Positions 48,546 through 59,010 of a DNA stretch of 64,000 nucleotides are shown piece by piece; position 1 is the stretch's first letter, and every line of letters begins with the position of its first letter. Position numbers and translations under genes: made by a program. The notes under the pieces are model-generated. The model saw nothing but the letters and a program-made list of their open reading frames with translations, searched no databases and was not told where the DNA came from. Source of the DNA: Flavobacteriaceae bacterium (lineage in GTDB: Bacteria; Bacteroidota; Bacteroidia; Flavobacteriales; Flavobacteriaceae); contig JAUROD010000036.1 in the NCBI GenBank assembly GCA_030835845.1, positions 40,198 through 104,197 on the forward strand, read 5' to 3'.

Positions 48546-49532
48546 TTACAATTTTCGCTCCATTAGAGCGTTAGCAAAAGTGCGAAACTCATTTTTCTTT
48601 TCATCTGAAATCGGAAAACCATTCACCTTTTCAAGTGCTTTTTGGGTGTATTGAGCGATCCTTTCTTGGATTTTTTGATCTGCTTTGGTTGCAACAAAAA
48701 GGGATTTAACTATTTCTATTTTATCTGAAGTATTTTGAGTTTGAGAATGAAATAGTGAATTTAATTGATCCTTCTGCGCTTCATTTGCACCTTCTTTTGC
48801 CAACAAATAAAGTAAGGTTTTTTTGTTTTCAATGATATCGCCCCCAACTTGTTTGCCAAATGTTTTTGGGTCACCAAAAGCATCCAAATAATCATCCTGC
48901 AACTGAAATGCCAATCCAAGTTCAATTCCAAAATCATAAAATACTTGACTTTCCTCACGAGACAATCCACCAACCATTGCACCCATTTGTAGTGAACATC
49001 CTAAAAGCACTGCAGTTTTATAGCAAATCATGTGTAGGTATTCTGATTCAGTAACATCTTTCTGATTTGGAAACTCCATATCATATTGTTGTCCTTCGCA
49101 TACTTTTCGAGCAGTTTCACTAAAAAGCATACTGAGAGCAACAGACAAAGGGGCTGGATAGTTAGTCAAATATTGGTAAGCCATCACAAGCATCACATCT
49201 CCAGATAAGATACCTGTATTTATATCCCACTTTTCATGAACAGTAGGTTGTGTTCTTCGGAGGGGAGCTTCATCCATGATATCGTCGTGAACCAAACTAA
49301 AATTGTGAAAGGTTTCCACAGCCATTGATACGGCAAGTGCATCTTTGTAATTCCCACTAACAGCCTCTGCAGATAAAAGAGCTAAAATTGGTCGGATACG
49401 TTTTCCTCCCAACTGCATAATGTATTCAACTGGTTCGTATAATCCTTTTGGTGGATCATTGGGTAGTTGTGAATCAAGATATTTTAAAAAAGCTGAGTGA
49501 TAATTAGCGAGCACAATATTTGTTTTACACAA
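48546..49532 (-). CDS. Polyprenyl synthetase family protein (prenyl diphosphate synthase)
   Basis: GGKRIRPILALLSAEAV, LVHDDIMDEAPLRR, LAFQLQDDYLDAFGD. Confidence 0.95.
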   Translation of the reverse strand: MCKTNIVLANYHSAFLKYLDSQLPNDPPKGLYEPVEYIMQLGGKRIRPILALLSAEAVSGNYKDALAVSMAVETFHNFSLVHDDIMDEAPLRRTQPTVHEKWDINTGILSGDVMLVMAYQYLTNYPAPLSVALSMLFSETARKVCEGQQYDMEFPNQKDVTESEYLHMICYKTAVLLGCSLQMGAMVGGLSREESQVFYDFGIELGLAFQLQDDYLDAFGDPKTFGKQVGGDIIENKKTLLYLLAKEGANEAQKDQLNSLFHSQTQNTSDKIEIVKSLFVATKADQKIQERIAQYTQKALEKVNGFPISDEKKNEFRTFANALMERKL

Positions 49533-49577
49533 AAGTAACCAAAAAATACAGTGTAAAATTTGATTTAAAAAAACTTT

Positions 49578-49605
49578 GGAAACTTATTTGGTTTTAAAAG
49601 TTTCC
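49578..49605. promoter_or_regulatory. Inverted repeat, candidate TetR-family operator
   Basis: GGAAACTT-N12-AAGTTTCC (perfect 8-bp arms) overlapping the promoter directly upstream of the TetR gene. Confidence 0.6.
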
Positions 49606-49618
49606 TGCACTACTTTTG
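49587..49618 (+). promoter_or_regulatory. Promoter of the TetR-TolC-RND operon
   Basis: TTTG (49587-49590) - 20 bp - TACTTTTG (49611-49618); ATG at 49630. Confidence 0.65.
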
Positions 49619-49629
49619 CAAAAAAAAAA

Positions 49630-50238
49630 ATGAAGGAGAGCATTGTACAAAAAGCAAGTATGCTTTTTATTCAATTGGGATTCAAGAGTGTTACTATGGA
49701 TGACCTTGCTGAATCCATGGCAATTTCAAAGAAGACTTTTTACAACTATTTCGAAAATAAAAATCAATTGGTGATGGAAAGCGCCCAATTTATATTTGAA
49801 AATGTTTGCTTTGAAATTGAGAACTTAAAACGCGAAGCGTCACACCCAATAGAGGAGCTTTATAGCACAAAATCTATTGTACTTAAACACTTTCAAAACA
49901 AGGATGCATCACCAGCCTATCAACTTCAAAAATATTATCCCGAAGTATATGAACACATCAAAGGGCAAGAGTTTGAACGCTTTGGGGTGATGGTTAAATC
50001 AAGTTTGGTTACAGGGATTGAAACAGGTCTTTTTCGTCCCAATATTAACGTAGACTTTGTATCTCGATTATATATGAATGGGATGCGTGGTATCCGTGAT
50101 ATAGACGTCTTCCCGGTTGACGAATTTGACATCAAAACACTTTTCGAAAGTTACTTGGAGTACCATGCTCGAGCAATTGTAACACCAAAAGGATTAAAAA
50201 TATTGAATGAATTTATTGCTAATACTGAACAAAAATAA
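49630..50238 (+). CDS. TetR/AcrR family transcriptional regulator
   Basis: MKESIVQKASMLFIQLGFKSVTMDDLAESMAISKKTFYNYFENKNQLV HTH. Confidence 0.95.
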   Translation: MKESIVQKASMLFIQLGFKSVTMDDLAESMAISKKTFYNYFENKNQLVMESAQFIFENVCFEIENLKREASHPIEELYSTKSIVLKHFQNKDASPAYQLQKYYPEVYEHIKGQEFERFGVMVKSSLVTGIETGLFRPNINVDFVSRLYMNGMRGIRDIDVFPVDEFDIKTLFESYLEYHARAIVTPKGLKILNEFIANTEQK

Positions 50239-51570
50239 ATGAAAAAAACACTTGCACTTACCTTACTATTAATTGGTTATTGGTCTTCTGCACAAGAATC
50301 CCCTGCATCATTTACTCTTGACGAGGCAATTGAGTGGGGTTTAAAGCACAATCGGACTATTAAAAATGCCTCAATAGAGCTTCAAAAAGCTCACAAAGAA
50401 AAGTGGAAAACGATTTCAATTGGATTCCCACAGATTAATGCAAACCTCCAGTACCAAAACTTTCTTGAACAGCCTGTTTCTTTGATTCCTGCACAATTTT
50501 TTGGTGGTGAAGTCGGGGAGTTTGCTGAAGTGACCTTTGGTACTTCACAGTCGGCAATGGGAAATGTTGAACTTAGTCAACTCCTTTTTGATGGAACTTA
50601 TGTCGTTGGGCTTCAAGGAATAAAACACTATATAAAAACTGCTGAAAATGTCCTTGAAAAATCACAATTAGAAGTTAAAAAAGAGATTGTGAATTGGTAC
50701 ACCAATACATTGGTTGCAAAACAGAATATTGACGTACTAAGCCAAAACATTGATGTTGTAAAAAACAATATCAGTGAAGCTACTTTGTTGTTCGAAAACG
50801 GATTTACCGAAGAAGAAACTGTCGAGCAACTCCAATTAACCTTAGCGAGTTTAAATACACAAATTCAATACCTAGAAAAGTCATTTGAATTGGCACAAAA
50901 TGTCATGAAATTACTTTTGGGAATTGATTTTTTATCTCCTTTAAAACTTACCAATAGTCTTGAAGAATTGGCTGCTCTTAAACAACTTGAACCTGAACAG
51001 CAAATGGATTTATCAAACAATATCGATATTCGATTAGCCGAAAACAATTTGACTTCAGAAGAACTATTATATCGTTTGGAAAAAGCGAAATCACTCCCTT
51101 CTTTTAGTGCATTTATCAATGGGATGTATATGGGGAACAGCAATTCTTTCACCTTTACTGAGCCTACCCAAAAATGGTTTGGTTCTTCCGCTTTTGGTCT
51201 TCGTGTAAAAGTCCCTATTTTCAGTTCTTTTGGACGATCAGCTAGCTCTCAAAAAGTAAAGCTAACCATGATGCAAGCCAAAAATACCTTGGAAGAAACT
51301 GAAGAAAAAACAACACTTGAATATAGTCGTGTTCGAAATGAGCTTGAACTCGCACAAAAAACAGTTGAAACTGCGCGTGAAAGTCTTCGTCTTGCAGAAC
51401 GTATAGAAAAGAAAAATCAAACCAAATTTTTTGAAGGACTTAATGGGAGTTTTGAGCTTAGACAAGCACAGACTCAACTTTATCAAGCCCAACAGTATTA
51501 CATTCAACAGCTTAAAACGCTAATCATTAAAAAAACAAGTTTAGAAATCCTTATTAACACACCACAATAA
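50239..51570 (+). CDS. TolC family outer membrane efflux protein
   Basis: Signal peptide; SFTLDEAIEWGLKHNRTIKNASIELQKAHKEKWKTISIGFPQINANLQY. Confidence 0.94.
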   Translation: MKKTLALTLLLIGYWSSAQESPASFTLDEAIEWGLKHNRTIKNASIELQKAHKEKWKTISIGFPQINANLQYQNFLEQPVSLIPAQFFGGEVGEFAEVTFGTSQSAMGNVELSQLLFDGTYVVGLQGIKHYIKTAENVLEKSQLEVKKEIVNWYTNTLVAKQNIDVLSQNIDVVKNNISEATLLFENGFTEEETVEQLQLTLASLNTQIQYLEKSFELAQNVMKLLLGIDFLSPLKLTNSLEELAALKQLEPEQQMDLSNNIDIRLAENNLTSEELLYRLEKAKSLPSFSAFINGMYMGNSNSFTFTEPTQKWFGSSAFGLRVKVPIFSSFGRSASSQKVKLTMMQAKNTLEETEEKTTLEYSRVRNELELAQKTVETARESLRLAERIEKKNQTKFFEGLNGSFELRQAQTQLYQAQQYYIQQLKTLIIKKTSLEILINTPQ

Positions 51571-51576
51571 ACCGTT

Positions 51577-52746
51577 ATGAAATATTTTATTGCATTATTT
51601 AGCCTCCTTTTTCTCCTCCAGTGTGATTCTACTGAATCACCTACAACTGCTGCTGTTATTGAAAGTCGTTCCTTGGAGCAAATTCAGTTGAAAAAAGCTG
51701 AAGTTGTAAAACAATTAAATACGCTTGAGGACGAATTACAACTTCTTAACTCAGCCATCAATCAAGTAGATAAAAAACAAAAGTTTTTGCTTGTCAGCGC
51801 TATTGAATTACAAACAGAAGATTACCAACATTATGTCTCTTTTCAGGCAAATCTAACAACAGACCAAAATGTTGTCATCTATCCAGAATTACCTGCTATT
51901 TTAAATCAATTCCACGTAAAAGAAGGGGAGCAAGTTAGTCAGGGTCAACTTCTTGCTAGTTTATCAGACAGTGGGTTGCAAGATCAACTTGAGCAAATGC
52001 AACTTCAATTGGCGCTTGCTAAAACAACCTTTGAACGTCAAAAGCGTTTATGGGATCAGAAAATTGGTTCTGAAATTCAATATTTACAGGCGCAAACACA
52101 ATACAAAAGCCTCCAAAAAAGTGTCGCTCAAATGGAAGATCAAGTGGCTAAAACACAACTTACTGCTCCTTTCGACGGAGTAATCGACCACCTAATTGCA
52201 GATGCTGGAAGTACGTTAGCACCGGGGATGACACCTGTTTTACGAATTGTCAATTTGGATCGTATGCGAGTTAGTGCTGAGGTTCCCGAAATTCATTTAC
52301 CGAACATTCAAAAGAAATCACCAACAAAGGTTTTCATTCCTTTACTCAATCAAACCTATGCGGCAACTGTGCAATCGGTTGGGAATTTTATAAATCCAAA
52401 CAATCGTTCCTTTCGATTGGAAATTGAATTAGAAAATCCAAAGGGTGAACTAAAGCCTAATATGACTGCTGAAATCAACGTAAATGATTACAGAAATCCA
52501 ACTGCTATCCTCGTGGATTCAAAAAATATTTTAGAAGATCAAAAAGGAGCTACTTACGTGTATAAACTCGTGCCATATGAAAATCAAGAAAACGTCTTTA
52601 CTGCGACAAAAACATATGTAGAGATTGGTAAATCAACCAACACACAAACAGAAATTTTATCGGGATTAAATCCTAAAGATCAAATTATTGAAGAAGGTCT
52701 TAGATTGGTACAAGACCAACAACTTGTTAAAATCATTCAATCCTAA
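51577..52746 (+). CDS. Efflux RND transporter periplasmic adaptor subunit, lipoprotein
   Basis: LLFLLQCDS lipobox; FHVKEGEQVSQGQLLASL; TAPFDGVIDHLIADAGSTLAPGMTPVLRIVNLDRM. Confidence 0.95.
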   Translation: MKYFIALFSLLFLLQCDSTESPTTAAVIESRSLEQIQLKKAEVVKQLNTLEDELQLLNSAINQVDKKQKFLLVSAIELQTEDYQHYVSFQANLTTDQNVVIYPELPAILNQFHVKEGEQVSQGQLLASLSDSGLQDQLEQMQLQLALAKTTFERQKRLWDQKIGSEIQYLQAQTQYKSLQKSVAQMEDQVAKTQLTAPFDGVIDHLIADAGSTLAPGMTPVLRIVNLDRMRVSAEVPEIHLPNIQKKSPTKVFIPLLNQTYAATVQSVGNFINPNNRSFRLEIELENPKGELKPNMTAEINVNDYRNPTAILVDSKNILEDQKGATYVYKLVPYENQENVFTATKTYVEIGKSTNTQTEILSGLNPKDQIIEEGLRLVQDQQLVKIIQS

Positions 52747-52761
52747 TACGGATAACACACT

Positions 52762-55700
52762 ATGAAAAAATCATCTAAGCTTAAGGAGTTTTCACTATCC
52801 TCATGGGCAATTGACCATAGTACGGTCATCTATGTAGTGATTGGTTTGTTTTTTGTTCTTGGGATATCTTCTTATCTCAGTTTACCACGTGAAAATTATC
52901 CAGAAATCAATACCAATGAAGTCTTTGTGAGTTCTGTTTTCCCAGGGAATACTGCAGAAGACATGGAGCGATTAATCACTGATCCGTTAGAGGAAGAACT
53001 CAAAGGAGTTCCAAATCTAGTCGGAATTGAATCTACTTCCCTTGAAAATTTTTCACTGATTACAGTTGAATTTGATGAAAATATTTCAAAAGAAAGTGCC
53101 AAACTAAAAGTTCAAGATAAAATTGATGCGGTTACTTCAAGTGCCGATTGGCCAACCTTTAATAATGCCAAAGTTGAACCAAATGCATTTGAATTTAGTA
53201 TTTCTGAAGAAATTCCAATTCTAAATATTGGACTGAGTGGTGACCACCCGATTGAGGAAATCAAATTTTACGGTGAGCTTCTTCAGGACAAAATTGAACA
53301 AATGTCCGAAATCAAAGAAGTTGCTCTTCGCGGTGTTCAAGATTTTGAAATTGAAGTTGCTGTTGATCTGATGAAAATGACTGCTGCTGCTATTTCTTTT
53401 GATGATATTATCAATGCTATTAGACGCGGAAATAGCACTGTATCTGCTGGAAATATTGAAGGAAACGGATTGCGTAGAAACATTCGTGTAATTGGTGAAA
53501 TTGAAAGTCCGGAAGAACTTAAAAACTTTGTTCTAAAGCGTCAAAACGGAACGGTCTATATGGGCGATGTCGCTGAAATTCGATTCAAGGAAAAAGAAAA
53601 AAATTCTTATGCCAGGTCTGACAATAAGGAATCTATCGTTCTAGATATCAAAAAGCGAAGTGGTAAAAACCTCATCCAAACGGTACAAAAAATTCGAACA
53701 ATCATTGATGATGTAGTGACCAATGAATTTCCTGCTGATTTGGAGGTAGATATTTCAAATGACCAATCCAACGCAACAAAAAATCTTGTAAGTGATTTAG
53801 CAAACAACATTGTTTTTGGGGTTTTATTGGTGATTACTGTTTTGATGTTTTTCCTTGGTTTCCGCAATGCACTTTTTGTTGGTTTTGCCATTCCTATGTC
53901 AATGTTCATGTCATTTATGATTCTTGGATTTTTGGGACAAACCATTAATACAATGGTATTATTTGGACTAATTATGGGTCTTGGAATGCTTGTTGACAAC
54001 GGGATTGTAGTAGTCGAAAACGCCTATCGTTTGATGGAAAAAGAAGGGATGAGTTCAATTGAAGCTGCTAAAAAAGGAATTGGTGAAATTGCCTATCCCA
54101 TTATCATATCCACTGCAACGACAATTGCTGCTTTTGTTCCTCTTGGTTTTTGGCCAGGAACAATTGGTGAGTTTATGATTTTCTTTCCTATCACCCTATC
54201 GATTGTATTAGGATCTTCACTTATTGTAGCGATTTTCTTTAACTCCATGTTGGTTTCAAAATTCATGGAGGTAAAAGATCGGGAACTCAGTCAAAAAAGC
54301 TTATGGAGATTGACCTTTATTCTTGGGGGGCTTGGTCTGCTTTTGATTTTCAACAAGGGGACATTAAGAGGGTTAGGTACATTGATGCTACTGACCACTT
54401 TATTGTTTTGGGTCTATAAATTCTTTATCAAAAAATGGGCAACTTACTTCCAAGAAGTGAGTTTGGTTGCACTTGAAAAACGATATACCAAAATTTTGCG
54501 TTTTGCATTGACAGGAAGAACTCCCTATGCCTTTTTATTTGGAACTATAGGTCTTTTGTTTTCCTCATTTATCATCTTAGGGATCGCGGCACCAAAAGTT
54601 GAGTTTTTCCCTGAAAACCAACCTCAACAAATCTTTGTTTATATTGAATATCCTGAAGGAACATCAATTGATAAAACAAACGCAACCTCAAAGCGAATTG
54701 AAGCTGAAGTTGAAAAAGTAATCAATCAACCGAAATACACTGACGGAAATGAAAACTTTTTGATTGACTCAAATGTGGCAATGGTTGGGCTTGGCGCTCA
54801 AAATCCGGAAACGGATAAAGGAGGCGACCAAGATATGCCTCACAAAGCAAAAATAACCTTGACGATGACCGAGTTTAAATACCGTAAAGGTTTGTCAAGT
54901 GAGCTAATGCGTCAAGAAATTCAACAAGCATTAAAAGACAAATTTGCAGGTGTTTCTATTTCTGTTGAAAAAGAAGCTGCTGGACCACCTGCAGGTTATC
55001 CTGTAAACATTGAAGTATCTGGAGAAGATTATGAAGAGTTGATCGCTGTTTCTGAAAAACTTAAAAATTATCTAAACAATGAAAATATTCCAGGTGTGGA
55101 AGAAATCAAAGTAGATGTAAACAAAAGTAAACCCGGAATTGAAATCAATATAGACAGAAGAAAGTCGGGTAGTTTAGGAATTGCAGGGGGACAAATTGGA
55201 CAACAACTCCGTCGATCCCTATTTGGTGAAAAAGCGGGTATTTACAAAAAAGATGGAGAAGACTATGATATCAATGTTCGACTTCAAGACAACGACCGAA
55301 AAAACACACAAGCTCTTTTAGATCAATACATTGTTTTTCGTGATCAATCCAATGGAAAAATAAAGCGTATCCCTGTCAGTGCAATGGTAGAACTTGAAAA
55401 TGCTACCTCGTTCAGTGCAATTAAACACAAAGATCTTCGACGAGTTGTGACCGTATATTCTGATGTATTGGCTGGATTTAATGCTAATGAAGTTGTCGCT
55501 GATGTACAAGAAAGTATCACAGGATTTGACGGATTTTCAAGGGGAGTTGACTATGCCTTTACTGGAGAAGTTGCAGAGCAAGAAAAAAACATGAATTTCC
55601 TTCTTGGTGCACTTGGGACTGCCTTAGGACTGATTGTCTTTTTACTTGTCATTCAATTTAATTCCATTTCAAATCCATTAATTATTTTACTTTCAATTTT

Positions 55701-56208
55701 CCTAAGTTTCACTGGTGTTTTATATGGAATTAGTGTATTTCAAATGCCTTTTGTAATTATGATGACGATGATGGGAATCATTTCATTGTCTGGTATTGTA
55801 GTTAATAATGGGGTCGTTCTTATCGATTATACCCAATTGCTAATTGCACGTAAAAAGGAAGAACTTGGTATTCCATTTGAGCAAATGCTTCCTCGATTGG
55901 AAGCTCGTGAGGCAATTATTTTAGGAGGTGCAGCACGTCTACGACCTGTACTATTGACTGCCATTACCACCATACTTGGTCTTATTCCTTTAGCGACTGG
56001 ATTGAACATTGATTTCTTTTCATTGATGACTGAATGGGATCCTAATATTTATATTGGAGGAGATAATGTTATCTTTTGGGGACCACTGGCATGGACTGTA
56101 ATTTTTGGACTTAGTTTTGCCACCTTCCTTACATTGGTAATCGTACCGGCTAGTTTTTATTTAATTTATCGTTTAAAATTGAGGATTAATGCCTGGAGAA
56201 ATGGGTAA
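52762..56208 (+). CDS. RND efflux transporter permease (AcrB/HAE1 superfamily)
   Basis: 1148 aa; FPGNTAEDMERLITDPLEEELKGVPNLV; GLIMGLGMLVDNGIVVVENAYR; MMGIISLSGIVVNNGVVLIDY. Confidence 0.96.
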   Translation: MKKSSKLKEFSLSSWAIDHSTVIYVVIGLFFVLGISSYLSLPRENYPEINTNEVFVSSVFPGNTAEDMERLITDPLEEELKGVPNLVGIESTSLENFSLITVEFDENISKESAKLKVQDKIDAVTSSADWPTFNNAKVEPNAFEFSISEEIPILNIGLSGDHPIEEIKFYGELLQDKIEQMSEIKEVALRGVQDFEIEVAVDLMKMTAAAISFDDIINAIRRGNSTVSAGNIEGNGLRRNIRVIGEIESPEELKNFVLKRQNGTVYMGDVAEIRFKEKEKNSYARSDNKESIVLDIKKRSGKNLIQTVQKIRTIIDDVVTNEFPADLEVDISNDQSNATKNLVSDLANNIVFGVLLVITVLMFFLGFRNALFVGFAIPMSMFMSFMILGFLGQTINTMVLFGLIMGLGMLVDNGIVVVENAYRLMEKEGMSSIEAAKKGIGEIAYPIIISTATTIAAFVPLGFWPGTIGEFMIFFPITLSIVLGSSLIVAIFFNSMLVSKFMEVKDRELSQKSLWRLTFILGGLGLLLIFNKGTLRGLGTLMLLTTLLFWVYKFFIKKWATYFQEVSLVALEKRYTKILRFALTGRTPYAFLFGTIGLLFSSFIILGIAAPKVEFFPENQPQQIFVYIEYPEGTSIDKTNATSKRIEAEVEKVINQPKYTDGNENFLIDSNVAMVGLGAQNPETDKGGDQDMPHKAKITLTMTEFKYRKGLSSELMRQEIQQALKDKFAGVSISVEKEAAGPPAGYPVNIEVSGEDYEELIAVSEKLKNYLNNENIPGVEEIKVDVNKSKPGIEINIDRRKSGSLGIAGGQIGQQLRRSLFGEKAGIYKKDGEDYDINVRLQDNDRKNTQALLDQYIVFRDQSNGKIKRIPVSAMVELENATSFSAIKHKDLRRVVTVYSDVLAGFNANEVVADVQESITGFDGFSRGVDYAFTGEVAEQEKNMNFLLGALGTALGLIVFLLVIQFNSISNPLIILLSIFLSFTGVLYGISVFQMPFVIMMTMMGIISLSGIVVNNGVVLIDYTQLLIARKKEELGIPFEQMLPRLEAREAIILGGAARLRPVLLTAITTILGLIPLATGLNIDFFSLMTEWDPNIYIGGDNVIFWGPLAWTVIFGLSFATFLTLVIVPASFYLIYRLKLRINAWRNG

Positions 56209-56247
56209 GACAAAAGAACTTAATACCTTTACAGTGAATTTGTACGT

Positions 56248-57999
56248 ATGTTAAGAACAGTAAACTGTGGGTCACTGACCCTCAAACAACTCGGTGAAGA
56301 AGTTACCCTAGCAGGTTGGGTACAGAAAACTCGAAATAAAGGATTTATGCTTTGGGTCGATCTAAGAGATCGATATGGAATCACTCAAATTATTTTTGAT
56401 GAGGAAAGAAGCTCGAAAGAAGTGATGCATAAAGCACAAAAGCTTGGTCGAGAATTTGTAATACAAATTCAAGGAAAAGTGATTGAACGTGTATCTAAAA
56501 ATCCAAATATACTCACTGGAGAAATTGAAATTTTAGCACATTCTGTTGAAATTCTAAACCCCGCAAAAACTCCTCCATTTACAATCGAAAATGTAACCGA
56601 TGGTGGTGAAGAATTGCGTATGCAATATCGCTATTTGGACATACGTAGAAATCCAGTTCGTGAAAACCTTGTGTTTCGATCTAAAGTAAGTTTGGCAGTT
56701 AGAAACTTCCTTTCTGCGCATGACTTTATCGATGTTGAAACACCCTATTTGATTAAATCAACTCCTGAAGGAGCACGTGATTTTGTTGTTCCATCCCGAA
56801 TGAATCAAGGACAATTTTATGCACTTCCACAGTCCCCTCAAACGTTCAAACAACTTTTGATGGTAGGTGGAATGGATAAGTATTTTCAAATTGTAAAATG
56901 TTTTAGGGACGAAGATTTACGGGCAGATAGACAACCCGAATTTACTCAGATTGACTGTGAAATGACCTTTGTTGAACAGGAAGATATTCTTATTCAATTT
57001 GAAGGACTACTCACTCACTTACTTCAAGAAATAAAAGGGGTTAAGGTGGATAAATTCCCCCGAATTACCTATGCTGAAGCAATGAAAAAATATGGAAACG
57101 ACAAGCCCGATATTCGATTTGGGATGGAATTTTCAGAACTTAATGCGCTTGCAAAAGGAAAAGGTTTTAACGTCTTTGACCAACAAGAATTAATCGTAGG
57201 AATTGCCGTTCCACAGGCAGCATCTTACACGCGAAAACAAATCGATACTTTGATTGATTGGGTCAAGAGACCACAAATTGGCGCAACAGGATTGGTTTGG
57301 GTAAAATGCAATCCTGACGGTAGCTATAAATCGTCAGTAGACAAATTTTACGATGAAAAAACACTTGCTTCATGGGCTGAAGCTACTGGAGCAAAAGCAG
57401 GAGATTTGATTTTGGTAATGGGTGGTGACACCCACAGTACCCGAACACAACTTTCTGCTCTTAGAATGGAATTGGCAGAACAACTTGGTTTGCGAAATCC
57501 CAATGAATTTGCACCCCTTTGGGTGGTTGATTTTCCACTTCTCGAATGGGAGGAAGAAAGCAAGCGTTACCTCGCTATGCACCATCCATTTACAGCACCT
57601 AAACCAGAGCAAATTCAATTGCTTGAAAACAACCCTGGTGAAGTAGCTGCAAATGCTTATGACTTGGTCCTTAATGGAAATGAAATTGGGGGTGGTTCAA
57701 TTCGAATTCACGATGCTGAAATTCAGAAAAAAATGTTTGATTTACTTGGGTTTACTCCAGAGGAAGCACAAGCTCAATTTGGATTTTTGATGGAAGCCTT
57801 CCAATATGGGGCTCCTCCACATGGTGGAATTGCTCTTGGATTAGACCGTCTTGTAGCTATTTTGGGTGGACAAGAAAGCATACGTGACTTTATTGCTTTT
57901 CCAAAAAATAACAGTGGACGAGATTTGATGATTGATGCTCCTTCAAAAATTGATCAAACACAATTGGACGAACTGAATCTAAATCTCAAACAGAATTAA
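56248..57999 (+). CDS. aspS: Aspartate--tRNA ligase
   Basis: [91 protein letters not shown]. Confidence 0.98.
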   Translation: MLRTVNCGSLTLKQLGEEVTLAGWVQKTRNKGFMLWVDLRDRYGITQIIFDEERSSKEVMHKAQKLGREFVIQIQGKVIERVSKNPNILTGEIEILAHSVEILNPAKTPPFTIENVTDGGEELRMQYRYLDIRRNPVRENLVFRSKVSLAVRNFLSAHDFIDVETPYLIKSTPEGARDFVVPSRMNQGQFYALPQSPQTFKQLLMVGGMDKYFQIVKCFRDEDLRADRQPEFTQIDCEMTFVEQEDILIQFEGLLTHLLQEIKGVKVDKFPRITYAEAMKKYGNDKPDIRFGMEFSELNALAKGKGFNVFDQQELIVGIAVPQAASYTRKQIDTLIDWVKRPQIGATGLVWVKCNPDGSYKSSVDKFYDEKTLASWAEATGAKAGDLILVMGGDTHSTRTQLSALRMELAEQLGLRNPNEFAPLWVVDFPLLEWEEESKRYLAMHHPFTAPKPEQIQLLENNPGEVAANAYDLVLNGNEIGGGSIRIHDAEIQKKMFDLLGFTPEEAQAQFGFLMEAFQYGAPPHGGIALGLDRLVAILGGQESIRDFIAFPKNNSGRDLMIDAPSKIDQTQLDELNLNLKQN

Positions 58000-58001
58000 T
58001 C

Positions 58002-58256
58002 ATGCGTATTTTACTAAATCTGTTGTTTTGGAGTTTTGTTGCCTGTCTGTTCTATGGCTTTTACCACAAGACATATATCGATTACAACCTGGGAGAAAAA
58101 TGGATTGGTTTATCTGTTCTAGCACTGACATTTATCTACTTACCCATTTTTTTGGTACATCGGTGGAAAGACAAAAAATTATCTGATTACACACTAACGG
58201 ATGAAAATTTTGCCAAAATGCGCACAAAAAAGACCAAAAAAGCTGAAAATCAGTAA
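58002..58256 (+). CDS. Small two-TM conserved hypothetical protein
   Basis: 84 aa, two hydrophobic segments, directly downstream of aspS. Confidence 0.7.
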   Translation: MRILLNLLFWSFVACLFYGFYHKTYIDYNLGEKWIGLSVLALTFIYLPIFLVHRWKDKKLSDYTLTDENFAKMRTKKTKKAENQ

Positions 58257-58307
58257 TTTTTAAAATTTTTTTTGTCAAAAATAGCACACAATAGCAAAAC
58301 AAAAGTG

Positions 58308-58315
58308 TACTTTTG
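58308..58315 (+). promoter_or_regulatory. Candidate -7 element (TACTTTTG) of the cold-shock gene
   Basis: TAnnTTTG perfect match 18 bp upstream of ATG 58334. Confidence 0.5.
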
Positions 58316-58333
58316 TGCTTTATAAATTAAATT

Positions 58334-58525
58334 ATGACAGGTACAGTTAAATTTTTCAACGGATCAAAAGGTTATGGATTCATAACCGATGATGATTCAG
58401 GCGAAGACATCTTCGTTCACGCAACAGCTCTCGATGGGTTAAACCTCAATGAAGGCGACAAAGTAGAATACGTTCAAGAAGACGGTAAAAAAGGAAAGGT
58501 GGCAGCACAGGTCCAACTCTTATAA
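58334..58525 (+). CDS. Cold-shock domain protein
   Basis: MTGTVKFFNGSKGYGFITDDDSGEDIFVHATAL (RNP1/RNP2). Confidence 0.97.
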   Translation: MTGTVKFFNGSKGYGFITDDDSGEDIFVHATALDGLNLNEGDKVEYVQEDGKKGKVAAQVQLL

Positions 58526-58546
58526 GCATATTTTTTATTTTGATTC

Positions 58547-58576
58547 AAAGTGCATCTAAACGATGCACTTTTTTTT
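58547..58576 (+). terminator. Rho-independent terminator downstream of the cold-shock gene
   Basis: AAAGTGCATC-TAAAC-GATGCACTTT perfect 10-bp stem followed by a T tract. Confidence 0.88.
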
Positions 58577-59009
58577 ATCGTTTTTTTTGAAAAAAGCGAA
58601 CCAAAAGCGAAGAAGCTTCTTCTGCTAAAACACCTTGAGTAACACTTGTTTTTGGGTGTGGAGATAAATTTTTAGACAAAAAACCACGTTTGGGATCTGA
58701 GGCTGCAAAAACGATTCGTTCCAATTGACTCCAATACAATGCTCCAACACACATCACACAGGGTTCTAATGTAACATAAAGCGTACATCCTTTGAGGTAT
58801 TTTCCTCCTAAAAAATTAGCTGCAGAAGTTATTGCTTGCATTTCTGCATGGGCAGTCACATCATTCAGTCGCTCAGTCAAATTATGTGCTCTTGCGATTA
58901 TCTTTTGATCAATTACAATCAAAGCACCTACAGGTACTTCATCCATCTCAAAAGCTTTTTCTGCTTCGTTCAGTGCCTTTTGCATAAAGTAACTGTCGTC
59001 TAATTTCAT
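58575..59009 (-). CDS. tadA: tRNA adenosine/nucleoside deaminase
   Basis: DEVPVGALIV, VTAHAEMQAI, LYVTLEPCVMCVGAL. Confidence 0.95.
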   Translation of the reverse strand: MKLDDSYFMQKALNEAEKAFEMDEVPVGALIVIDQKIIARAHNLTERLNDVTAHAEMQAITSAANFLGGKYLKGCTLYVTLEPCVMCVGALYWSQLERIVFAASDPKRGFLSKNLSPHPKTSVTQGVLAEEASSLLVRFFQKKR

Positions 59010-59010
59010 C

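Noticed and set aside
53607-53999. 130-aa minus-strand ORF opposite the RND permease
   Set aside because: Shadow ORF; plus-strand RND motifs are unambiguous in this interval.
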